A stretch of DNA of 7,562 nt from Vibrio madracius (GTDB lineage: Bacteria > Pseudomonadota > Gammaproteobacteria > Enterobacterales > Vibrionaceae), in the NCBI GenBank assembly GCA_000695745.1, contig ASHK01000215.1, positions 1 through 7,562 of the forward strand, given 5' to 3'. The translations under genes were made by a program, and so were the position numbers. The stretch's first letter is position 1. Each line of letters starts with the position of its first letter. The notes below the pieces were generated by a model. That model was given only the letters and a program-made list of their open reading frames with translations. It made no database searches and was not told the DNA's origin. Positions 1-5,874 of this stretch are shown in pieces.

Positions 1-22
1 TTGTAAGAGGATTCATTGCCAT
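1..22 (-). CDS. yejE: YejE-type peptide ABC transporter permease, N-terminal 7 codons only (partial)
   Basis: Reading leftward, an ATG at 22-20 directly follows the yejB stop codon at 25-23 (TAAATG), and the frame stays open to the window edge, giving MAMNPLT. In yej operons the second permease gene yejE follows yejB, and such tight stop-start junctions usually mean translational coupling. A GAGG about 8 bases upstream, inside the last yejB codons, could serve as ribosome-binding site; an ATG at 16 is an alternative start. YejE would pair with YejB to form the inner-membrane channel. Seven residues cannot establish identity, so the call rests on position and operon order. Confidence 0.5.
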
Positions 23-1110
23 TTATCGCGCCTCGAAATCGATACGAGGGTCAACCCACGTATACGTTAAGTCAGAAATAATACTCAAGATCAGACCTAA
101 TAACGTCATAATGTAGAGAGAACTAAATACCACCGGGTAATCACGTTGAATCGTAGATTCGAAACCAAGAAGCCCTATTCCTTCGAGCGAGAACATGACT
201 TCGATAAGCATAGAGCCGGTGAAAAAGATGCTGATAAATGCGCTGGGGAATCCAGCAATGATAATCAGCATGGCATTTCTAAATACGTGCTTATAAAGAA
301 TACTGCTTTCATCTAGCCCTTTTGCTCGAGCGGTTACTACATATTGTTTGTTAATTTCATCAAGGAAAGAGTTTTTGGTCAGCATGCTGAGCGTGGCAAA
401 GCCACCAATCACCATTGCAAGGATGGGTAAGGTTAAATGCCAAAAATAATCGGCAATTTGCTGATACCAGGTCAATTGGTCAAAGTTGCTCGACACCAAA
501 CCACGTAATGGGAACCAACTAAAATAGTTACCGCTGGCAAAAAAGATAATGAGGATAATAGCGAACAAAAAGCCCGGAATGGCATAACCGACAATGACGA
601 CAGCACTCGACCATATATCGAAACGCGAACCATGGTGTATTGCTTTGAGAATACCTAACGGTATCGATATCAGGTAGATGATTAACGTACTCCATAACCC
701 CAAGGAGATCGATACGGGCAGTCGCTCAATAATGAGGTCGATAACGTTACCGCCGCGAAACAAACTGTCCCCAAAATCGAACATGGCGTAATTTTTGAGC
801 ATTTCAAAGTAACGTTCATGCATTGGTTTATCAAAACCAAACTGTTTTTTAATCGCCTCAACACTTCGGGATCTAATCCACGAGAGCCTTTGTAACCAGC
901 GGCTTCATCACTCGGACCAGAATCAAGATCAACCTCGCTGCCACCGCCGCTAAAACGCTCCATGACACCCGATTCCAATCCCTGCATTTGAGCAAGAGCC
1001 TGCTCAACAGGCCCGCCAGGTGCAATCTGAATAATAAAGAAGTTAATGGTTATAATTGCCCAAAGTGTGGGAATTACCAGCAACAAGCGCCGGAATATAT
1101 AAGCCGCCAT
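23..1110 (-). pseudogene. yejB: YejB-type peptide/microcin C ABC transporter inner-membrane permease, one frameshift
   Basis: This is a permease of a binding-protein-dependent peptide importer in the inner membrane, working with YejA, YejE and the ATPase YejF. The first part (1110 to about 864) opens with a membrane helix (LLLVIPTLWAIITINFF) and the conserved IQIAPGGPVEQA, and runs to RGLDPEV. The second part (from about 861 to 23) resumes with [18 protein letters not shown], continues through [10 protein letters not shown] and several membrane helices, and has the cytoplasmic ATPase-contact loop near [10 protein letters not shown], ending [10 protein letters not shown]. This follows E. coli YejB closely along its whole length. 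One base is missing at about 861-864; restoring it gives 362 residues, against 364 in E. coli. The start is supported by GAGGG four bases upstream, and the gap to yejA is only 9 bases, so the genes are an operon. The shift either inactivates the gene or is a sequence error; recognition of the family is firm. Confidence 0.9.
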
Positions 1111-1119
1111 CTATCCCTC

Positions 1120-2941
1120 TTATCGACGTTTTGCAGGAAGCTTTTCAGCTTTCTCTTCAGAAATCCACCACGTATCGACACCCAAGTCGTAAGTAGGCAG
1201 AACATCAGGGCGCTCAAACTTGTCCCACGTGGCTACGCGATATTTTTTGATATACCACTGAGGAATAATGTAAAAGTTCCACTGAAGTACTCTATCTAAA
1301 GACCTACCCAGCGCTAATAAACTTTCTGGGTTCTGCTGATTTTGCTCAATCAAGTCGGTCAGATCATCAATAACAGGATCTTTAACGCCCGCTTGGTTAT
1401 AGGTCGAATCGATGAAATGAGAGTTCCAAACTATCTTTAAGTCAGAACTTGGATAGGGATGTGCGGTGTATCGAGATGACACCATATCAAAGTCTCTGTC
1501 ACGCCAACGTTTCAAATATTGCGTGGTGTCGACGGTACGAATACGCATATCAATACCCATTGCACGCATGTTCTTTTGTACTGGTATTGCGAAACGTTCG
1601 GATGTCGGGCTATAGATCAGAAGCTCAAAACTCAGTGGCTCCCCGGTTTCCACATTCGTCATCACTTTATTCTTTAGCTGCCACCCTGCTTCTTTTAATA
1701 GTGCAAAAGCTTTACGCATTTGGGGTCTAATACGACCTGAGCCGTCCGTGACTGGTGGGTTATATTCCTCGGTGAAAACACGCTCTGGGATTTGACCTTT
1801 ATATTTATTCAGAATCTCAAGTTCGGCTTCAGAGGGTAAACCCTTCGCTTCATAATCGGTGTTTTGGAAATAGCTGCGAGTTCGAGTGTATTGGTTATAG
1901 AACATATTCTTATTCATCCACTCGAAATCCATCGCGTAGTTTAAGGCTTCGCGGACTTTAGGATCGCTAAATACAGGACGCTCGGTATTAAACACAAATG
2001 CCTGAGTCGCCATTGGTTTATGGTGCTCAATCTCTTCTTTCTTGATATAGCCTTTGTCAAAATTCACTCCGTTATAGGAGCTGGCCCAAAACTTAGCGCT
2101 AGACTCTTCCCTGAAATCAAACTCTCCCGCTTTGAACGCTTCTAACATAACGGTATCGTCACGATAGTAATCGTATTGAATCGTTTTGAAGTTATTGCGT
2201 CCCACGTTCACCGGGAGATCTTTTGCCCAATAGTTTTCATCAAGTTGGTAAGTGAGAGATTGCCCCATCTTATAATCGACGATTTTGTAGGCGCCACTGC
2301 CAACAGGTGGCTCGTTGAGTGGCTCGGAAAAGTTCTTATCTTTCCAATAGTGCTCCGGCAACACGCGAGTACTTTGCGCTAGACTGAACAGCTTTTCCTT
2401 ATTCGGCACCGACATTTCAATACGTACTGTGAGATCAGAAATTGCTTTTACGCTTTTAACGTCTTTGTAATACGCACGAAATTGCGGCACGCCCTCTTTA
2501 ATGAACTTGGCATAGGTAAATTCAACGTCTTTCGCGGTGATAGGCACACCATCGTTGAACCGCGCTTTTGGATTTGATATCCACCTCAAGCCATGAGTAA
2601 TCATCTGAATAACGTACTTTTTCAGCGATTAAAGGGTAAAAGGAATCGATTTCATCGCTAGGAGAAAACATCAGCGTGTCGTAGAGGTTACCCGTCGCTG
2701 CAGCCGGCTGTCCGCGAGAGGCGTAACGGTTAAAGTTATCAAACGTGCCGTTTTGGCCGTAGGTCACTTTTCCGTATTTTGGAGCGTCTGGGTTGACATA
2801 ATCGAAGTGTTTAAAGTCTGCAGGGTACTTTGCGGTTCCAAAACCCACTAAAGTCGTTGTTTCGATAACATTAGCAGCCCATACACTGCTTGTGAGTAAA
2901 CCGACTCCCACAGCCATTGCTGCTCTCTTCAATAGCGTCAT
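1120..2941 (-). pseudogene. yejA: YejA-type periplasmic oligopeptide-binding protein (SBP family 5), one frameshift
   Basis: This is the extracytoplasmic solute-binding protein that delivers peptides to YejBEF; in E. coli the system also imports microcin C. The N-terminus is a signal peptide: positive residues at K5 and R6, a hydrophobic core, and a likely cleavage after VWA at residue 22. Conserved YejA stretches are HFDYVNPDAPK, GTFDNFNRYA, LYDTLMFSPSDE, YPLIAEKVRYSDDYSW, then in another frame NPKARFNDGVPITAKDVEF, GVPQFRAYYK, LPVNVGRNNF, RPVFSDPKVREA, FEWMNKNMFYNQ and PSSDLKIVWNS. The frame changes at about 2573-2575, where one extra T in a TTT run (extra A in the coding strand) turns the expected DINPKARF into DIKSKSAV followed by a stop at 2522. 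Removing one base gives 606 residues, close to E. coli YejA. The remainder reads without interruption to 1120. First gene of the operon; its leader is described separately. Confidence 0.92.
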
Positions 2942-2990
2942 TCCTTTCTCCCCAAAATAGAGAAAGGCCGAGCTAAAGCGTCCTTTCTCT
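2942..2990 (-). promoter_or_regulatory. yejA leader with alternative hairpins around the ribosome-binding site
   Basis: On the coding (minus) strand the word GAGAAAGG occurs at 2989-2982 (A), its exact complement CCTTTCTC at 2967-2960 (B), and GAGAAAGG again at 2950-2943 (C), one base before the yejA ATG. B can therefore pair perfectly over 8 bp with A (14-base loop, plus one more A-U pair outside) or with C (9-base spacer, plus a possible U-G pair inside). Pairing B-C would bury GGGGAG at 2953-2948, the best Shine-Dalgarno match (6 bases before ATG), next to the start codon; pairing A-B would leave it free. The repeats are directly visible. A translational switch is inferred, and no ligand or protein is known. 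Confidence 0.45.
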
Positions 2991-3019
2991 TGTAATCATC
3001 ATCATGATGCTTAAACGTA

Positions 3020-3049
3020 TTTATACTGATATAAATAGCTGTATTTCAC
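3020..3049 (-). promoter_or_regulatory. Possible sigma70 promoter of the yej operon
   Basis: On the minus strand GTGAAA (3049-3044, 4 of 6 to the -35 consensus) lies 18 bases before TATAAA (3025-3020, 5 of 6 to the -10). Transcription would start near 3013, giving a leader of about 70 bases that includes the whole A/B/C repeat set. The rest of the 173-base gap (2942-3114) shows no gene and no convincing terminator for the diguanylate cyclase upstream, so read-through from that gene is also possible. Confidence 0.35.
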
Positions 3050-3114
3050 GGGGTTTTCAAGGGGAGGAGGCTGCTCGCGTGCTAATAAACGGTTAATCTT
3101 TGCAACAGTTAGAG

Positions 3115-4071
3115 TTAGGCGCTCACTTCTTCATCACAATAGTGACAATGAACAATTTTTTGCGTATCAGGACAATGCATATGGACTTTTCCTGAGCACC
3201 CTTTTTTAGAAACATACAAGGCTTTGTCAGCCAGTTCGACAATGTTAGTTTCTTCAATAGTGTGAGTTGCAACACCAATAGAACATGACACACTGAACGA
3301 CCTGCCGCTACTACTCGTGAAACTCAAATTATCGATTTTTTCCGATAAGCGCCCTGCCAACGTATAAGCTTGTTCAATATTGCTACCTGGCAGCAAAAGA
3401 ACAAACTCATCGCCACCATACCGACACAACATATCCTCTTCGCGTGTAAAGCGTTTAATCACCTGAACCACATCGATTAACACTCGATCTCCCACTGAGT
3501 GCCCATATTTGTCATTAATCGGCTTAAAACGGTCTACATCAATAATGAGTAGTGAACTTGGTGTTTTGTTGTGGGTGAAATTCTGTCGTTGTTGTTCTAA
3601 CGCTAAATGAAGGTAACGTCGATTAAAGCACCCAGTAAGACCATCCGTGTTCGCCTCTTCCAATAAGGTTTGGCGTTCTTCCATATCTTTTGATACATCC
3701 ACGGCAAAGCCGATTACACCTAACACCTTGCCATTTTTGATGATGGGCGAAGAGACCGTTAAGTGATACAACTCCTGATTATCAATATGAAAGGGAATTT
3801 TTTGCTGCGTCGGTTTCTTTGTCCTCATCACCTTTTTATCATTGAGGCGCATTTTCTTGGCCACACCGAAATTAAAAAGATGCCAATCCGTTTTGCCCTT
3901 TATCCCTTTCATCGTGATTTCAAAGTTGTCGAGCACTTTTCGGTTCACATACTGGTACTTGCCTTTATTGTCTTTAATAAAAATATAAGCATCCACGGCA
4001 TCAAAGACTTCAGACAAGCCTAGCAGTTCTTCCGTGGACCCTTGATGTGCTGACAATATGAGTTCAAGCAT
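3115..4071 (-). CDS. Cytoplasmic PAS-GGDEF diguanylate cyclase with Cys/His-rich tail
   Basis: It makes the second messenger cyclic di-GMP from two GTP. The protein is 318 residues with no membrane segment or signal peptide. Residues about 22-128 form a PAS sensor fold (AYIFIKDNKGKYQYVN, VLGVIGFAVDVS). A short linker leads to a GGDEF domain at about 138-298 with DGLTGCFNRR (143-152), IIDVDRFKPIND (176-187), RYGGDEF (217-223) and a late SIGVAT. By spacing to PleD, D178, N186, D195 and D221 match the metal and guanine ligands, so it should be active. RxxD (R210-D213) five residues before GGDEF is an intact product-inhibition site. After the domain a tail carries H297, H299, C300, H308, C309, H310 and C312, perhaps a metal site. 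The start is the first ATG after an in-frame stop, but no good Shine-Dalgarno precedes it. The PAS ligand and target process are unknown. Confidence 0.93.
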   Translation of the reverse strand: MLELILSAHQGSTEELLGLSEVFDAVDAYIFIKDNKGKYQYVNRKVLDNFEITMKGIKGKTDWHLFNFGVAKKMRLNDKKVMRTKKPTQQKIPFHIDNQELYHLTVSSPIIKNGKVLGVIGFAVDVSKDMEERQTLLEEANTDGLTGCFNRRYLHLALEQQRQNFTHNKTPSSLLIIDVDRFKPINDKYGHSVGDRVLIDVVQVIKRFTREEDMLCRYGGDEFVLLLPGSNIEQAYTLAGRLSEKIDNLSFTSSSGRSFSVSCSIGVATHTIEETNIVELADKALYVSKKGCSGKVHMHCPDTQKIVHCHYCDEEVSA

Positions 4072-4223
4072 AAATCGTATTAAAAATGCATAACGTTGAA
4101 TATCGAGTAGTAGAGTCTAAACCCTAGCTAACAATATTGCTTCGATGATATGCCTTTTTTTAAGCCGAAAGTTTAAATTTGGTACGCGCCCCACATTTTT
4201 GAACCAACATCACAGTTTTAAAG

Positions 4224-4249
4224 CCGTACGGATTATGTTTTGTACAAAA
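4224..4249. repeat. Two adjacent GTAC-centred palindromes in the dgc-PACE gap
   Basis: CCGTACGG (4224-4231) and TTTTGTACAAAA (4238-4249) are perfect palindromes of 8 and 12 bp, six bases apart, in the 232-base gap between the diguanylate cyclase start and the PACE stop. They lie just beyond the PACE terminator and about 150-180 bases upstream of the diguanylate cyclase start. They could be protein-binding sites, but no known operator is recognised. The rest of the gap (4072-4223) is AT-rich, with no gene and no convincing promoter pair. Confidence 0.3.
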
Positions 4250-4258
4250 TGGTGGAAG

Positions 4259-4286
4259 AAAAACCGGACGAACATCAAGTTCGCCC
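4259..4286 (-). terminator. Rho-independent terminator of the PACE efflux gene
   Basis: On the minus strand GGGCGAAC (4286-4279), loop TTGAT, and GTTCGTCC (4273-4266) form an 8-bp stem with one G-U pair, followed by GG and five T (4263-4259). It starts 18 bases after the PACE stop codon, so the PACE gene is probably monocistronic and separated from the diguanylate cyclase gene. Confidence 0.75.
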
Positions 4287-4303
4287 TGTTGCAGTATTTG
4301 ACA

Positions 4304-4732
4304 TTATTTCACTATTGCTACGCGGCCATCGACCATCCAAACTCGAGCATGGTCATAGGCAAAGTTGAACAAAAATGCGTAGATAGTGATAAATATCGTG
4401 ACGCCAATATCCATCACAAACGCCTCAAATAAAGAAACCTCAAGCAGATAAGCCATGGCAGGAATCGTTGCCAACAATAAACCGGCTTCGAACAAAACAA
4501 CATGGACTAACCTTGTCTGCAAGGACCGCAGTGTCTTTTCTCCTTGTACAAAGTGGTCGAATATTAAGTTGAATAGATAGTTCCAACACATTGCCATCGT
4601 AGCAACAACTATCATTGTTCCTGATAATGCAGCAATATCATGATCGGTAAATAACGCAAGTCCGATAATCGATAAAGTCACGGCTAATGTCTCAAAAAGT
4701 ACTGAGTGAAAGATACGCTCTGCTATTCCCAT
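4304..4732 (-). CDS. PACE-family multidrug/biocide efflux transporter (AceI-like, BTP domains)
   Basis: A small inner-membrane exporter of 142 residues, the usual length for the PACE family (about 140-150), whose founder AceI expels chlorhexidine in exchange for protons. It has four hydrophobic helices at about 11-28, 34-58, 77-98 and 104-126, arranged as two repeated bacterial transmembrane pairs. The repeat signatures are visible twice: RIFHSVLFE (6-14) and RLVHVVLFE (74-82), then WNYLFNLIFD (50-59) and YAFLFNFAYDH (118-128). E14 sits where the essential glutamate E15 lies in AceI. The start is supported by GAGGAG six bases upstream. The gene is divergent from a LysR regulator, as aceI is from aceR in Acinetobacter, which suggests substrate-induced control. 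The substrate range here is unknown: PACE members handle biocides, dyes and short-chain diamines. Confidence 0.92.
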   Translation of the reverse strand: MGIAERIFHSVLFETLAVTLSIIGLALFTDHDIAALSGTMIVVATMAMCWNYLFNLIFDHFVQGEKTLRSLQTRLVHVVLFEAGLLLATIPAMAYLLEVSLFEAFVMDIGVTIFITIYAFLFNFAYDHARVWMVDGRVAIVK

Positions 4733-4747
4733 TATAAACTCCTCACT

Positions 4748-4776
4748 ATTATTGTTATGAAGGGATATCGTGTGAA
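4748..4776 (-). promoter_or_regulatory. Promoter of the PACE efflux gene
   Basis: On the minus strand TTCACA (4776-4771, 5 of 6 to TTGACA) and AATAAT (4753-4748, 5 of 6 to TATAAT) are separated by 17 bases. The start of transcription should fall near 4741, leaving a leader of only about 10 bases that holds the GAGGAG ribosome-binding site. The -35 lies inside one of the two LysR boxes. Confidence 0.6.
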
Positions 4777-4781
4777 GCGAT
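4767..4781. promoter_or_regulatory. Second LysR box (ATC-N9-GAT) over the PACE -35
   Basis: The sequence ATCGTGTGAAGCGAT has the LysR-family ATC-N9-GAT pattern with 4-bp inverted ends (ATCG and CGAT). It is centred about 51 bases, near five helical turns, from the stronger box at 4816-4834 and covers the -35 of the PACE promoter. That is where the weaker activation site of a LysR-regulated promoter normally lies. A role is inferred from position and pattern. Confidence 0.5.
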
Positions 4782-4815
4782 TATCGATATTCTGTGCAGG
4801 ATAGAAAGTTAACAA

Positions 4816-4834
4816 CTATCACAGTTCGTGATAG
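4816..4834. promoter_or_regulatory. Primary LysR-type operator palindrome
   Basis: CTATCACAGTTCGTGATAG is a perfect inverted repeat with 7-bp arms and a 5-bp centre. It contains both classic LysR-family patterns, T-N11-A and ATC-N9-GAT. It lies between the divergent PACE and LysR genes, 20-50 bases before the probable LysR start, and so could be the high-affinity recognition site giving autorepression of the regulator and control of the PACE gene. A TTAACA at 4809-4814 may be the -35 of the regulator, but no good -10 is seen. Confidence 0.7.
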
Positions 4835-4865
4835 CCTGAGTGAAATTAAATTGATGGATATCAGC

Positions 4866-5762
4866 ATGTACAGTTTTGAACAGCTCAAAGTGTTCGTTGC
4901 GGTATGCGAACATGGTTCATTTTCCGCTGCTGCTCGCAAACTTAAACGAGCTCAGTCTGGTGTGAGCCAAGCTATCTCCAATCTTGAAATTGCGATTAAT
5001 CAAACACTGTTTAGCCGGGAAAAAAACACACCTGAGTTGACCCAGAATGGTAAGGCGCTTCTTCCTATAGCTCGTTCTATACTGCACCAGCAAACCTATT
5101 TCGACCAAAAGATCGAAGCCCTTGCTAACGACTCTGAGCACGAACTGACTATCGCAGTCGATGATAGCCTGATGAGTCAAGAGTTTATTAACTTGCTGTC
5201 TCCGCTCGCAGCTCAATTTCCTATCACTAATTTCGAGCTTATTTGCACTTCAACCTTTGATGTAGAAGAGCTCATTCGGCAAGATAAAGCACAGATTGGC
5301 ATTGTTTATGCCGATGGTGAGTTAAAGGTAGACATGGATATTTTTATCCTTGGCCAAGCTCGCTTTTTGACCGTCGTCGCACCAAACCATGAGCTCACAC
5401 GGTTACCAATCGTCAAAGACTCTGACTTAAAACACTATAGGCAGTGCGTCCACCGAAGCGTTGAAAAACAAGAGTTATGGTTTACCTACGGTATTAGCTC
5501 CAATATTTGGTATGCAAACGATCATAAAACGCTCGTCGATATGGTTACAGAAGGTTTGGGCTGGTCAAATCTACCCGAAATGTTGGTGAAAAAGCCGATG
5601 GCCGAGGGACGAATGGTCGCATTGCCAGTAGCTCACGAAAAAAGTGGTTGGGTGACGACGGTTGGCTGTCTCGTTTCCCGTAGGCGAACCCATGGACCGG
5701 TGTTGAATGCACTTATTGAGCGCTTACAGCAACATCAATTTGCTGATAATCAATGGCAATAA
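4866..5762 (+). CDS. LysR-type transcriptional regulator, probable regulator of the divergent PACE gene
   Basis: A 298-residue DNA-binding regulator of normal LysR length. From the chosen start, residues about 1-60 are the winged helix-turn-helix (YSFEQLKVFVAVCEHGSFSA, then ARKLKRAQSGVSQAISNLE), followed by a linker helix and, from about residue 65, the two-lobed effector-binding domain. It is divergent from the PACE transporter with two LysR boxes between them, matching the AceR/AceI arrangement, so it probably activates efflux when a substrate or related metabolite binds. The frame is open further upstream to a GTG at 4794, but that would place the operator inside the coding region and add a tail unlike LysR N-termini. 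ATG 4866 gives the usual N-terminus; ATG 4854 (four residues longer) is possible. No strong Shine-Dalgarno decides between them. The effector is unknown. Confidence 0.9.
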   Translation: MYSFEQLKVFVAVCEHGSFSAAARKLKRAQSGVSQAISNLEIAINQTLFSREKNTPELTQNGKALLPIARSILHQQTYFDQKIEALANDSEHELTIAVDDSLMSQEFINLLSPLAAQFPITNFELICTSTFDVEELIRQDKAQIGIVYADGELKVDMDIFILGQARFLTVVAPNHELTRLPIVKDSDLKHYRQCVHRSVEKQELWFTYGISSNIWYANDHKTLVDMVTEGLGWSNLPEMLVKKPMAEGRMVALPVAHEKSGWVTTVGCLVSRRRTHGPVLNALIERLQQHQFADNQWQ

Positions 5763-5823
5763 GCTGATTGGCATGTCGAGATGTCGTCAAAGTTACGCTT
5801 CGATATTCACCCACTTCCAAAGT

Positions 5824-5850
5824 AAAAAGGCTCCTTAATTAGGAGCCTTT
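5824..5850. terminator. Bidirectional terminator between convergent LysR and GH3 genes
   Basis: AAAGGCTCCT (5826-5835), loop TAATT, and AGGAGCCTTT (5841-5850) form a perfect 10-bp stem. Leftward transcripts (GH3 gene) end in a run of five T from 5828 to 5824, so it works best for that direction. Rightward transcripts (LysR gene, stop 62 bases earlier) end in only three T. It lies 25 bases beyond the GH3 stop. Confidence 0.85.
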
Positions 5851-5874
5851 GATGATCGATTAATACATTACTTG

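Noticed and set aside
859..866. Programmed ribosomal frameshifting in yejB
   Set aside because: No slippery heptamer and no conserved reason for it; yejB in E. coli is read in one frame, and the genes here are broken in several unrelated ways.
988..1730. Plus-strand open frames opposite yejB and yejA
   Set aside because: They are antisense to strongly conserved coding sequence and show no family resemblance.
2571..2577. Programmed +1 frameshifting in yejA
   Set aside because: No rare-codon or stop-codon pause site at the break, and the family is not known to use recoding.
3000..3009. CATCATGATG palindrome in the yejA upstream region
   Set aside because: A 10-bp palindrome made from a short CAT repeat in AT-rich DNA; no known site matches and it falls between the promoter and the stronger leader repeats.
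4145..4432. Open frame on the plus strand between and across the PACE gene end
   Set aside because: It overlaps the PACE coding region and its terminator on the opposite strand, has no ribosome-binding site and no recognisable protein features.
4794..4865. Upstream GTG start extending the LysR protein by 24 residues
   Set aside because: It would put the 19-bp operator palindrome inside the coding sequence, and the added residues do not resemble a LysR N-terminus; ATG 4866 (or 4854) gives the normal one.
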